A stretch of DNA of 64,000 nt, taken from Zobellia uliginosa. GTDB lineage: Bacteria > Bacteroidota > Bacteroidia > Flavobacteriales > Flavobacteriaceae. The DNA is taken from positions 124,001-188,000 of the forward strand of contig NZ_JAHKPY010000014.1 in NCBI RefSeq assembly GCF_018860745.1, read 5' to 3'. This document shows positions 16,941 to 26,006 of the stretch, piece by piece (the stretch's first letter is position 1; each line of letters starts with the position of its first letter). Below the pieces are notes generated by a model. It was not told the origin of the DNA and did not search any database. It saw only the letters and a list, made by a program, of their open reading frames with translations. A program made the position numbers and the translations under genes.

Positions 16941-18491
16941 TTATTTAACAGTAACTTCCACTAATTGTTTTTTCGTGCCTCGCTTAGCATAAAACAAAAG
17001 GTGATCCGATGCTTCATCTATAAACGGCCTAGAAACCATAATAGGTAATCTCACCTCTTTATCGTCCACTAATTTCTTGTATGAAAGGTCTCCTGAACTA
17101 TCAACTTTTATAACGAACATATTAGGGTTTCTACTAAACCCTTGTTTAAATAAAATACGTTCTTTGCTCATTTTCTGAGGATTCTCCCCAGAATTTATAA
17201 AGAAATACATATTATCACCTTCACCGTAAGCTGTATATGAAGCGTAGGAAGCATCACCTTGGGTTACCTCTGCTTTGTTAATGTTCCTGGCCCATTCCAT
17301 TGAACCGGATGCATTTAATTTGGCTATCACAATATCATTGTAATGGAAACGATCTACCTTTTTGGTAGCTCCCGTTCCTATGTCCTGTCCTGCAGTAACG
17401 AAATACTCTTCGGCACTGAATAATATATCATTATTTGGGGTGATATGTACATTCTTAAAAATAAGGTTCTTTATTTCGGCATCTACTTCACGGCCAAATT
17501 TATCCAACATAAACTGGTCTGAAAACGGATTGTATTTTTTAGCCTTAATGTCTAAAGAATTTGCATCAAGATTGAAGTAAACTAGACCATTATATCTATT
17601 ATCTTTTCTATCTGCATAGAAGCCAATTACCTTCATCTCATTATGGGATAGTATAGGCTTTAAAGATTCCGGAAACCTTCCAGCATCAGCAAACTCCTGT
17701 GTCTTATATCCCCCCTGCGTAATACGTACTAATTCATACTGAAATCTTCTTTCCTTGACGTCAAACCTTCTTTTCTTAAAAAAGGCCTTTCCCATTAAGT
17801 ATAATTCCTTTAAATCTTTTGAAACCTCAATATTCTCAAAAGCATAATTCTTTTCCTCAATATTAGCACTAAAATCATAGTCCAGTTGAAGTTTTAAATC
17901 AGTTCCATAAAGATAAATATGATATTTTTCTTCTTTTCCCTCCCTATGGTGAACAGTTATGGCAAAAGCGGACCTGTCATCATTGAAATGAGTTGCTGTT
18001 GAAAATCCGTTTCCGAATTTCTGATTGTATTTACTAACTGCCAGCGGATTTATAACTTCTTTGGAGGGAATGGAAAGTAGTTTTCTTTCCGTAAAATTAA
18101 ATTCATCTAACGGACTTTGATGTACAACATAATTGTAAGCCTCATCTCTATTGCTATATACAAGTTCCAGCAGATACAACTGACCGTTTTTTACGAAACC
18201 GTCTACCATATGTCTGCCCGCATATTTATAATTATAGTCGGCCACTAGGTTTAATTCCGTATCATACACCTCAATGAAGTGGCCTTTAGGCCTAAGTGGC
18301 ATACCGCCATAATAGGTTCGCACCAATACTGTCTGCTCTTGGGCAGAACGGTCTATTGCCAAGACGGTAGAATATTTATACCTATCGGAATAATTATCGC
18401 CAAGTTTGTATTCCACAGGGATTTCCTGTGCATTTGTAAAAGTTAGGGTAGCCAAGAACAGCAGTGCCGTTAAGCTTCTTCGGGTTCGCAT
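16941..18491 (-). CDS. Secreted hypothetical protein, 516 aa
   Basis: No named family is recognised. The N-terminus (MRTRRSLTALLFLATLTFTNAQ) is a signal peptide. The rest is rich in beta strands with repeated patterns such as 'F(T)I..H.RE', 'GLVYFNLD' and 'WARNINKAE', which read like the blades of a beta-propeller. Comparable large secreted proteins are common in Flavobacteriaceae. The stop is 56 bp before the radical SAM start, and the gene lies 22 bp downstream of the enoyl-CoA hydratase gene, so it may be co-transcribed with that gene. Confidence 0.75.
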   Translation of the reverse strand: MRTRRSLTALLFLATLTFTNAQEIPVEYKLGDNYSDRYKYSTVLAIDRSAQEQTVLVRTYYGGMPLRPKGHFIEVYDTELNLVADYNYKYAGRHMVDGFVKNGQLYLLELVYSNRDEAYNYVVHQSPLDEFNFTERKLLSIPSKEVINPLAVSKYNQKFGNGFSTATHFNDDRSAFAITVHHREGKEEKYHIYLYGTDLKLQLDYDFSANIEEKNYAFENIEVSKDLKELYLMGKAFFKKRRFDVKERRFQYELVRITQGGYKTQEFADAGRFPESLKPILSHNEMKVIGFYADRKDNRYNGLVYFNLDANSLDIKAKKYNPFSDQFMLDKFGREVDAEIKNLIFKNVHITPNNDILFSAEEYFVTAGQDIGTGATKKVDRFHYNDIVIAKLNASGSMEWARNINKAEVTQGDASYASYTAYGEGDNMYFFINSGENPQKMSKERILFKQGFSRNPNMFVIKVDSSGDLSYKKLVDDKEVRLPIMVSRPFIDEASDHLLFYAKRGTKKQLVEVTVK

Positions 18492-18513
18492 AAGTAGGTT
18501 TTAAGCGGACATG

Positions 18514-19293
18514 TTACTCACCAGGAAACTCGGCCTTCCGCTTTTCTAAAAATGCGGATGTACCTTCCTTAAAGTCTTCGGTTCCAAAACAAGCACCAAA
18601 AGCCTTTATTTCTTCATCATATCCATTACTGTTCTTAAAACCCGCATTTACCGCTTTTATTGCGTAACTAAGCGCGACAGGGGAGTTATTCGATATCTTG
18701 TTCGCTAACTTCTGGCAGAAAGCAATCAATTCTTCCTGAGATACTACATGATTAATCAAACCATAATCCAATGCGCGTTCTACATCTATCATACCCGCGG
18801 TCATAATCAGTTCAAAAGCTCTTCCTTTACCGATTAGTTGCGGTAAACGTTGAGTGCCACCATAACCAGGTATTACCCCAAGGGATACTTCAGGAAGGCC
18901 CATACGAGCATTATGACTCGCTACTCTAAAATGACAGGCCATGGCAAGTTCCAATCCGCCGCCCAAGGCAAAACCATTGACCGCAGCAATAACAGGCTTA
19001 GAAAGATTTTCCACAAAATCAAAAAGGACCTTATGTCCTTTAGCTGATAGTTTCTCCCCTTGTTTCTCTGAAAAATCGGCAAATTCAGAAATGTCGGCTC
19101 CAGCAACAAAAGCTTTTTCACCACTACCCGTTAAAATAATAACCTGTACGGATTTATCCTTCTCCAAAGCCTTAAAAGCATCGTGTAGTTCTAAAATGGT
19201 CTCCTTATTCAGAGCGTTTAGTTTTGTAGGACGATTAATCGTTACAATGGCGGTAGATTGTTTATCGTCTACAAGAATATTATTAAATTTCAT
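18514..19293 (-). CDS. Enoyl-CoA hydratase/isomerase family protein
   Basis: A 259-aa crotonase-fold enzyme hydrating trans-2-enoyl-CoA, as in fatty acid beta-oxidation. The oxyanion-hole motifs are visible as 'AGADISEF' and 'NGFALGGGLELAMACH'; the two glutamates of true hydratases are present in 'LELAMA' and 'GLPEVSLG'. The ATG at 19293 (MKFNNILV) is preferred over an upstream frame of 18 residues with no family match. It lies 37 bp after the stop of the histidine kinase gene on the same strand. Confidence 0.9.
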   Translation of the reverse strand: MKFNNILVDDKQSTAIVTINRPTKLNALNKETILELHDAFKALEKDKSVQVIILTGSGEKAFVAGADISEFADFSEKQGEKLSAKGHKVLFDFVENLSKPVIAAVNGFALGGGLELAMACHFRVASHNARMGLPEVSLGVIPGYGGTQRLPQLIGKGRAFELIMTAGMIDVERALDYGLINHVVSQEELIAFCQKLANKISNNSPVALSYAIKAVNAGFKNSNGYDEEIKAFGACFGTEDFKEGTSAFLEKRKAEFPGE

Positions 19294-19330
19294 ATAGCGT
19301 TTTTTATATGTTCTGTATTGTTCTTTTAAT

Positions 19331-20788
19331 TTAATCCTGCTTCTCAAGAGGGAACTTAACCGAAAAAATAGTTCCTATTCCCGGTTTTGAGGTAAAGCTA
19401 ATATGGCCTTTATAGGTCTCCACTATATTCTTGACCATACCTAGACCCAAGCCCATTCCACTAGTTTTTGTAGTGAATTTTGGTTCAAATATTTTTTCTT
19501 TGAAGCCCTCTTCAATACCAATTCCATTATCTGCTACACTTATTTTGGCAAAATCACCATCAGAGGCTACAGAAACTACAATTTGCGGTTCATCTACTTC
19601 AGGCACAGCCTGAATAGCATTCTTCACCAGATTCGTAACTACGCGTATTAATTGGGTACGGTCTAATTTCGTAATAATTTCTTCTTCTTCCGAAATAAAA
19701 TGGATATAATCTTCATTAAAAATATCCAATGCCAGGCGCACAATCTCAACTATGTTAAGGGTTTCATTCTGCTGAGCTGGCATTTCTGCAAAATTGCTGA
19801 AGGCAGATGCTATACTGCTCATAGTATCTATTTGCTGAATAAGAGTCTTGGAAAATTCTGCAATCTTCGTGTCTATATTAGGATCTTCAGGGTTAAATTT
19901 TCGTTCAAAGCTCTGAACCGTAAGGCGCATTGGTGTAAGCGGGTTTTTAATTTCATGCGCTACTTGTTTTGCCATTTCCCGCCAAGCTTGCTCTCTTTCG
20001 CTACGTGCCAATTTTACCGCGCTATGCTCCAACTCATCAATCATAGCATTGTAGGACGTCACCAACTTTTCTATTTCTTCGCTAGGGTTATCAATCAATA
20101 TTTTATAGTTACTTTTTCCTAAATCCGTACGATCTAACATATCGGAGATGGTCTGTAGAGATCGGGTTATATAGGTAGAAATAAAGTAGGCCAAACCGAT
20201 AGCAATTAGCAACATCAGAAAATAAACACCTCCTAATCGCAAAAGAAATTCCCTAAGTTCCATATTATTGAAGGAATCATCTTCGTAGTAAGGTAAATTT
20301 AAAATACCTATTGGTTTAAATCGTTTATCGTTAATATAGGTATATGAAGCTTTGTAATTATCTCCCGCAAGCGCTTTCTGATCTACAAACCTTTTTGTGG
20401 GACTGGTCTCCAACAAGCTTAAAATAGATGGGCTTAAACAGTTGGCTATTGAATCTACCTCAAACTTTGCTCTGGAGCTTTTAATTAGCTGCCCCTCTAA
20501 ATCGTAGATATTTAACCGTTGATTCTGAACGTTGGCGATTTGATATATTTCATCATTAAAAATTAAGCCTAAGTTCTCTGTAGTAACTGGGTAAGTAGTT
20601 TTTCTGAGCACGTACTCAACACTTTGCCTTACCTGATCCTCTTTACGCTCTAAACGGTCTGAATGGTAGTCTTCTGCTTGCTCCTTATACTGATATACCG
20701 TAACACCAGCAATCAAAATGGAGGCTACAACCACCAGTAGGATCATGGAAAGAAATATGCGTGATCTTAGGGAAAGTTTTGTGAACAA
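19331..20788 (-). CDS. NtrY-like sensor histidine kinase
   Basis: A membrane sensor kinase with helices at about 13-30 and 185-205, a periplasmic sensing region between them, a HAMP domain (about 205-260), the phospho-acceptor motif 'QVAHEIKNPLTPMRL' with H278 of the 485-aa form, and an HATPase domain with 'GIGIEEG' and 'GLGLGM' boxes. The NPLTPMRL variant is typical of NtrY-type kinases. A TTG start at 20788 is proposed because a TACCTTTG box lies at 20813-20806, making the GTG at 20824 unlikely to be transcribed; ATG at 20746 is the alternative. No response regulator is adjacent. Confidence 0.87.
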   Translation of the reverse strand: MFTKLSLRSRIFLSMILLVVVASILIAGVTVYQYKEQAEDYHSDRLERKEDQVRQSVEYVLRKTTYPVTTENLGLIFNDEIYQIANVQNQRLNIYDLEGQLIKSSRAKFEVDSIANCLSPSILSLLETSPTKRFVDQKALAGDNYKASYTYINDKRFKPIGILNLPYYEDDSFNNMELREFLLRLGGVYFLMLLIAIGLAYFISTYITRSLQTISDMLDRTDLGKSNYKILIDNPSEEIEKLVTSYNAMIDELEHSAVKLARSEREQAWREMAKQVAHEIKNPLTPMRLTVQSFERKFNPEDPNIDTKIAEFSKTLIQQIDTMSSIASAFSNFAEMPAQQNETLNIVEIVRLALDIFNEDYIHFISEEEEIITKLDRTQLIRVVTNLVKNAIQAVPEVDEPQIVVSVASDGDFAKISVADNGIGIEEGFKEKIFEPKFTTKTSGMGLGLGMVKNIVETYKGHISFTSKPGIGTIFSVKFPLEKQD

Positions 20789-20805
20789 AAGACTGGAGTT
20801 TACAT

Positions 20806-20813
20806 CAAAGGTA
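20806..20813 (-). promoter_or_regulatory. Promoter -7 element (TACCTTTG) for the histidine kinase
   Basis: A perfect TAnnTTTG box on the minus strand lying just inside the longest reading frame, which argues for a start downstream of it (TTG at 20788 or ATG at 20746). Confidence 0.5.
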
Positions 20814-20905
20814 GCAAATATCACGCCATTATATGCAAGTTCATTTCCGTGTCAAACCGGTTTAGATCAAGGCTATCTAAAATGCCTAAATAAAGGCGAA
20901 ACAAC

Positions 20906-21448
20906 TCAAGCTTCTGGGTTTTTTGCCCTTATGCGCTTATATAATCTAATACCTAACATAAGGAGAATACCCAAAACTAATATTCCTACAACACCAAAAA
21001 CCCAATTAAAGGCACTCTTGAGAATCACCAAAAATACCACTGCAAATAATATAAGGGTAGCTCCTTCATTGTAAATACGCATGAATTTAGAGGTATATCT
21101 AACCTCATCTCTTTGTAATTGCTTAAAAATTTGATGTGATTTTAAGTGGTATACAATAAGTAGCACTACGAACGCAAGTTTTACATGCATCCAAGGCTGT
21201 TGCAACCAAACGGGTATTATGACCAATAACCAAATACCAAAAACAAGCGCCAAAATAGCCGAAGGCCAGGTAATAATAAACCAAAGTCTTTTTGTCATCA
21301 ACTTCAGCTGCTTAGTAAGAATTTCTTTTTCAGGAGAAGGCTTATCAGCCGCTTCAATATGATAAATAAATAATCTAGGAATATAGAACAACCCCGCAAA
21401 CCAAGTAATCACAAAAATTAAATGCAGTGCTTTTATGTATTCGTACAA
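20906..21448 (-). CDS. hemJ: Protoporphyrinogen IX oxidase HemJ (UPF0093/CopD-like)
   Basis: A 180-aa four- or five-helix membrane protein. The start 'MYEYIKALHLIFVITWFAGLFYIPRLF' contains the conserved His of HemJ and the WFAG.FY.PRLF signature; 'PWMHVKLAFV' is the second conserved block. HemJ oxidises protoporphyrinogen IX to protoporphyrin IX, the step before ferrochelatase. Databases often label it CopD-like. It supplies the one oxidase step otherwise missing from the haem genes at 35.7-45.7 kb and the ferrochelatase at 26.0 kb. Own promoter box at 21482-21475. Confidence 0.87.
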   Translation of the reverse strand: MYEYIKALHLIFVITWFAGLFYIPRLFIYHIEAADKPSPEKEILTKQLKLMTKRLWFIITWPSAILALVFGIWLLVIIPVWLQQPWMHVKLAFVVLLIVYHLKSHQIFKQLQRDEVRYTSKFMRIYNEGATLILFAVVFLVILKSAFNWVFGVVGILVLGILLMLGIRLYKRIRAKNPEA

Positions 21449-21474
21449 TAGTTCTTTGCTTTATAATGATTACA

Positions 21475-21482
21475 CAAAGTTA
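21475..21482 (-). promoter_or_regulatory. Promoter -7 element (TAACTTTG) for hemJ
   Basis: A perfect TAnnTTTG box on the minus strand, 26 bp before the ATG at 21448. Confidence 0.55.
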
Positions 21483-21524
21483 GACAAAACAAGAAATAAC
21501 CGCTACAAAAAGATAGATAACTCC

Positions 21525-22208
21525 TTATCTAAGAATATCGTAAATTTCTAAATGAACGGGGTCTAAAGGCTGGGTAATATCCTCCTTTTGGGGAAATTCC
21601 TGAAATATATACTTCAAATTACCGGATTCGTCCAATACTAAAAATTTGGGTGATTCTGGAATAGATATATTATCAATATACCATGAAATACACTCGTTCA
21701 AAACCGGGAAATCCGCTTTTTTAGCGATGCCAGCGGTATTACCATTTTTTGCAATAAGAGCTACAGCATTGTATTCTCCGGTATTTACCAAAGCATTCAA
21801 TGATTTTATATGCGACTTACGCACTTGTGCAGGTTCTTTATAAAGACCTACTACAGTATATTTTCCGGAGAATTTCTGTTTTGAAATGGCGCTCCCCGTT
21901 ATATCGCTAAACTCAAAATCGGGTAAGGGTTTACCCAAAAAGTCAAATACCCTATACACCTTTTCTTCTTCATCCTCCTGTAGAACAACTATAGAAATAT
22001 TTTCTATTATACTATCCTTCGCAGTAACCCGTTCAAAAGTTTTATAGGTCACTATCTGCGGATCATATTCTTGAGCTATCAGGGCTAATCCTTCTTTAAA
22101 TGTAGCCTCATCGACAACGTCATTTGCTATCTTAAAATACTTTTGGGCAACTATTTGTTGAGTGCAGAATAGAATGGTGAATACTAAAAAAGTGGGGAAG
22201 TTTTTCAT
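21525..22208 (-). CDS. Secreted thioredoxin-like (redoxin/TlpA-type) protein without CxxC
   Basis: A 227-aa exported protein with a signal peptide (MKNFPTFLVFTILFCTQQIVAQ). Residues from about 90 resemble the TlpA/redoxin fold: 'FLGKPLPDFEFSDITG' is the usual entry into the fold and 'KYTVVGLYKEPAQVRKSHIKSLNALV' stands where the family normally has WxxCxxC. The cysteines are replaced by E-P-A-Q, so the protein cannot do dithiol exchange. It may be a binding or structural derivative. Single gene, divergent from EcsC. Confidence 0.6.
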   Translation of the reverse strand: MKNFPTFLVFTILFCTQQIVAQKYFKIANDVVDEATFKEGLALIAQEYDPQIVTYKTFERVTAKDSIIENISIVVLQEDEEEKVYRVFDFLGKPLPDFEFSDITGSAISKQKFSGKYTVVGLYKEPAQVRKSHIKSLNALVNTGEYNAVALIAKNGNTAGIAKKADFPVLNECISWYIDNISIPESPKFLVLDESGNLKYIFQEFPQKEDITQPLDPVHLEIYDILR

Positions 22209-22316
22209 GGTTGGAAAGGCATAAGAATAGACTCTTTTATTCTATTCATTTCTATAAATGTAATAAAAATGAACGTATTACAAAAGTTGCCTTGCTTAGG
22301 CCAATAAATTGCAGGA

Positions 22317-23168
22317 ATGCTTATTTTAGGGCTACCTATAAAAATATATATTTTGAGAATTACCAAAAACACATTGAGTCCTGAAGATTTGCTAACGCTT
22401 CGCTCAGCCAAGCAGAAAATGGAGCAAATAGGTTGGGCCATGCAAGGGCTTAATAAAATGGGTAACATTATAGACAGTCGTATTCAATTGTTACCGCAAA
22501 AGCAACGCAACTGGTTACAGCAAATTACCTATAAAGTTCTGCATACCGTAGTGAAGACCAATTTAATTTCGATGAATAAAAAAGCTAAAACAACGTCCAT
22601 GAACAATTTGTACAAAGCATTGGTAACTTCATCCGGTGCTATTGGCGGGGCTTTAGGAGCGAGTGCTTTTGCGGTAGACCTTACACTGGCTACCAAACTT
22701 ATGATGCGCTCCATCATGGATATCGCCCGCAGCGAAGGAGAGGATTTAAATTCCCTTGATTCACAGTTGGCCTGTTTACAAGTTTTTGCCTTAGGTGGAA
22801 AGAGCAAACATGATGACAATTTGGATACCGGTTATTATGCTACAAAATTAGCCATTAGTTCTACGGTTAAAGGTGCTAGTGGAATTGCAGGCAAAACTGT
22901 AACCACGTTACTGAACACCACGGGCAACCCCCTATTACAATTAATAGCTCAAGTAGCATCTAGATTTAGCGTGCAGGTATCAGAGAAATTTGTAGCTCAG
23001 GCTATTCCCATAGTAGGAGCTGCAGGAGGCGCAACCATTAACCTTGCCTTCATTGATCACTTTCAAAATATGGCACATGCTCATTTTAGTATTAGAAGGC
23101 TGGAACGCAAGTATGGCGAAGAGCTAATTAGACTGCAATATGAAGAACTGTCCGTTGCAAAAATCTAA
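22317..23168 (+). CDS. EcsC family protein
   Basis: A 283-aa protein matching the EcsC family, named after a Bacillus protein encoded with an ABC transporter but of unknown biochemical role. The core has the alternating glycine/alanine helices of the family, for example 'SSGAIGGALGASAFAVDLTLATKLMMRSI' (about 104-132) and 'GAAGGATINLAFIDHFQNMAHAHF' near the C-terminus. No signal peptide; the hydrophobic helices suggest membrane association. The start is uncertain: ATG at 22317 gives an unusual hydrophobic leader, and a TTG at 22353 would begin at the conserved part. Confidence 0.78.
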   Translation: MLILGLPIKIYILRITKNTLSPEDLLTLRSAKQKMEQIGWAMQGLNKMGNIIDSRIQLLPQKQRNWLQQITYKVLHTVVKTNLISMNKKAKTTSMNNLYKALVTSSGAIGGALGASAFAVDLTLATKLMMRSIMDIARSEGEDLNSLDSQLACLQVFALGGKSKHDDNLDTGYYATKLAISSTVKGASGIAGKTVTTLLNTTGNPLLQLIAQVASRFSVQVSEKFVAQAIPIVGAAGGATINLAFIDHFQNMAHAHFSIRRLERKYGEELIRLQYEELSVAKI

Positions 23169-23226
23169 TGCCACATAAACTTCTATGTAATTTCATTACA
23201 TTTAAACTCAACTCAATTTAAACGAT

Positions 23227-24549
23227 ATGAAAATTAAAGTCCCCTTTGCCCAAAAGGCAAACCTTAAAATTACCGCGGTATTATTGTTTTTTTCCGCAAC
23301 CGTTTTCGCTCAAGATTTCCTATATGGAGATGCACTCCCTGATGCTCCTAAGTTAGCAGAAAGAGGTGATAACGCCGTTGGAGTACGCACTTTCAACTTA
23401 GTTCATGAAGACCAAATAGATATATTAAATTCAAAAGAAGGTAAAGACCCGTTGTATGATCGGCCACTTACCGTAGAGGTTTGGTATCCTACTGGAGCAC
23501 CGGCAAACAAAGATGAAACCGTAACGTATGAGGAGGTTATGGGAACGAGAGGTGATACTCTGAGACCATTGGTACCCTTTTCTTTTAAAGGTAGAGCTTA
23601 TCGCGATGCAGCCCCGAAGGCTACAGCTGGCGGATACCCGCTAATTGTGATATCTCACGGATATGTAGGCTCCAGATATTTAATGACTTATTTAACCGAA
23701 AACCTAGCCTCAAAAGGGTATATAGTAGTTTCAATAGATCACACGGATTCAACTTTTAAGGATGCCAATGCTTTTCAAAGCACCCTGTTAAACCGAGCTA
23801 AAGACATCAAATTTGTAATTGATACGATTGCTGAAAAAGGAAATTCTTCTTCTAAGGACCAATTGGCCGGAATGGTAGATGCCGAAAATATTGGTATTGT
23901 TGGTTATTCTATGGGAGGTTTTGGCGTACTTAATGTTGGTGGCGCCGGTTATAGTGATGGTATGACTGCTTTCTTTGGACAAATGACAGGTGGAAGCTCT
24001 GCAATTTCTACCTTAGCGGCTAGTAATACCGAATATCAAAAACAAATAGACCCAAGAATCAAAGCGGTAGTTGCCTTTGCCCCATGGGGAATGGAACGCG
24101 GTGTATGGGATGCTAATGGACTGGCAGGATTAAAAAAACCAACATTATTCGTAGCTGGTGATCAAGATGATATTTCAGGTTATGAAAAAGGTATTAAAGC
24201 AATTTTTGAAGGTGCTGTTAACGCAGACCGATATATGCTTACCTATAAAAATGCGAGACATAACGTAGCTCCAAACCCTCCGCCAGCAGAGGCTTTACAG
24301 CCAGGTTTACATATAGATGAATATTACAGGTATGCTGAACCTTCTTGGGACCAGAGAAAAATAAATAATATCAACCAACATTTTTTAACTGCATTTTTAG
24401 GAACCTATCTAAAAGGTGCTGATTATGCTGAATATTTAGATATTCCTGTAGAATCTAACGAGAAAGATTGGAATGGTTTTAAACCACGATCCTCCACAGG
24501 AATGCAGTTGATGCACGCCAAGGCTGCGGATACAATTATGAAACAATAA
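23227..24549 (+). CDS. Secreted alpha/beta hydrolase (dienelactone hydrolase / PAF-acetylhydrolase-like)
   Basis: A 440-aa exported hydrolase: signal peptide at about 12-29 (ending VFAQ), then an alpha/beta hydrolase domain with the oxyanion region 'LIVISHGYVGSRY' (139-151) and nucleophile S228 in G-Y-S-M-G-G. The Asp and His of the triad are probably in 'VAGDQDDIS' and 'NARHNVAP'. The large N-terminal extension 'VEVWYPTG' is shared with platelet-activating-factor acetylhydrolase-like proteins. Substrate unknown, probably an ester. Converges on the MATE gene. Confidence 0.85.
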   Translation: MKIKVPFAQKANLKITAVLLFFSATVFAQDFLYGDALPDAPKLAERGDNAVGVRTFNLVHEDQIDILNSKEGKDPLYDRPLTVEVWYPTGAPANKDETVTYEEVMGTRGDTLRPLVPFSFKGRAYRDAAPKATAGGYPLIVISHGYVGSRYLMTYLTENLASKGYIVVSIDHTDSTFKDANAFQSTLLNRAKDIKFVIDTIAEKGNSSSKDQLAGMVDAENIGIVGYSMGGFGVLNVGGAGYSDGMTAFFGQMTGGSSAISTLAASNTEYQKQIDPRIKAVVAFAPWGMERGVWDANGLAGLKKPTLFVAGDQDDISGYEKGIKAIFEGAVNADRYMLTYKNARHNVAPNPPPAEALQPGLHIDEYYRYAEPSWDQRKINNINQHFLTAFLGTYLKGADYAEYLDIPVESNEKDWNGFKPRSSTGMQLMHAKAADTIMKQ

Positions 24550-24566
24550 AAATATGAGGTTGGGAG

Positions 24567-24585
24567 GAGGCATAAATCATGCCTC
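24567..24585. terminator. Possible weak terminator hairpin between convergent genes
   Basis: A 7-bp perfect stem (GAGGCAT at 24567-24573 with its complement at 24579-24585) with a 5-nt loop. It contains the stop codon of the MATE gene. The T-run is poor, so termination is only possible. Confidence 0.35.
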
Positions 24586-25965
24586 TTCTTTAACTAGCTT
24601 ATTCTTGATTTCTTTTCTTAAATACAACCCGGTTACAATAGTGGCCAAAACATCGGCAATAGGAAAGGAAAGCCAAACCCCAAGTTCACCCAGATAATCG
24701 GGTAAAATCAAAATCAACGGAATAAAGAAGAAACCTTGCCTAGATAAGGTCAGTAATAATGCCGGTATCGCTTTTCCTATTGCCTGAAAATAGGCAGCAC
24801 CTATTAACTGTAATGCAATAATAGGAGTCGCGGCAAATACCAATCGCATGGCTAGAGGTATATGTTCCAAAACATAGGCATTGGCCGCCAAATCATCTGC
24901 AGATTGCCCGGCTCTATCACTTAAGAACAAAGATGCAATCTCTTGCGGGAAACTCATCAACCCAATAAATACAACGGCCGCCAGCAATGAAGCATATTTA
25001 ATTGCAGTAATAATCGATTCTCGTACCCTTTGGTATTTTTTTGCCCCATAATTAAATCCTGCAATAGGCAAAAAACCTTGAGTAACTCCAAATACAGGAA
25101 AAAGTGCGAACATTAACATACGACCTATGATAGCATAAACAGCTACCATTGCTTCACCTCCAAGCCCAAAAAGAATATTGTTCATCAATAAATAAACCAC
25201 ACTAGTTGTTGCCTGACGGGATAAGGTAACAAAACCTAAAGAACCAATTTCTTTTATAATGGGCAACTCCAGCTTAAAACAGGCCGGCGTTAACTTTAGT
25301 TCAGATTTATCAGACAGGAAAAAGTAAAGTACATAAGCGGCGCATAACAAATATCCTACGGTCGTAGCCCAAGCCGCTCCTTCCATTCCCCAATCAAAAA
25401 TATAAATGAACACATAATCCATTAGGAGATTACCTACGGAAGGTATGATCATAGCGATCATGGCAAATTTAGGCTTCCCTTCTGCGCGAATAACCGTATT
25501 TCCCATCATACAAAATGCCAAAAAAGGAACTCCATATAGTACAATAGTATAGTAAATTTTGGCAGGTTCAAAAATAGCTCCTTTCCCTCCAAAAGCAGGA
25601 ATAAGCTCGTTTACATAATAAAGTCCGAGTACCACCATTACTGTAGTAATCAGTAATGTTAAGGTAATTTGATTCCCAAAAGTCTTTATGGCCTTGGCAT
25701 GATTATCGGCACCCAGAGCTCTAGAAATAATGCTAGAACCACCAATACCGATGGACATCCCCAATGCTGCAATAAAAAAAGAAACCGGCAGCACTACATT
25801 TATTGCAGCAATGGCAATTGAACCGATCCAATTTCCAACAAAAATAGAATCGACCAAAATATTGAGCGACATCACTAAAATACCTATAGAAGCTGGTACG
25901 GCCTGTTTTACCAACAGTTTACCTATTGGGTCCGACCCTAATTGTTCTGCAGATACTTTAGCCAT
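24577..25965 (-). CDS. MATE family efflux transporter
   Basis: A 462-aa inner-membrane protein with about twelve helices in two halves, of the multidrug and toxin extrusion family (Na+ or H+ antiport). The first half starts 'DPIGKLLVKQAVPASIGILVMSLNILVDSIFVGNWIG', the classic MATE entry; the second half begins near 'EIGSLGFVTLSRQATTSV'. The C-terminus is basic/acidic and short. It lies 41 bp downstream of ferrochelatase on the same strand and may be co-transcribed with it, which raises but does not prove a role in tetrapyrrole or drug export. Confidence 0.92.
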   Translation of the reverse strand: MAKVSAEQLGSDPIGKLLVKQAVPASIGILVMSLNILVDSIFVGNWIGSIAIAAINVVLPVSFFIAALGMSIGIGGSSIISRALGADNHAKAIKTFGNQITLTLLITTVMVVLGLYYVNELIPAFGGKGAIFEPAKIYYTIVLYGVPFLAFCMMGNTVIRAEGKPKFAMIAMIIPSVGNLLMDYVFIYIFDWGMEGAAWATTVGYLLCAAYVLYFFLSDKSELKLTPACFKLELPIIKEIGSLGFVTLSRQATTSVVYLLMNNILFGLGGEAMVAVYAIIGRMLMFALFPVFGVTQGFLPIAGFNYGAKKYQRVRESIITAIKYASLLAAVVFIGLMSFPQEIASLFLSDRAGQSADDLAANAYVLEHIPLAMRLVFAATPIIALQLIGAAYFQAIGKAIPALLLTLSRQGFFFIPLILILPDYLGELGVWLSFPIADVLATIVTGLYLRKEIKNKLVKEEA

Positions 25966-26006
25966 TATTCATTGGTATTGACATTCAGCTCATATTGGTT
26001 TTTGAC

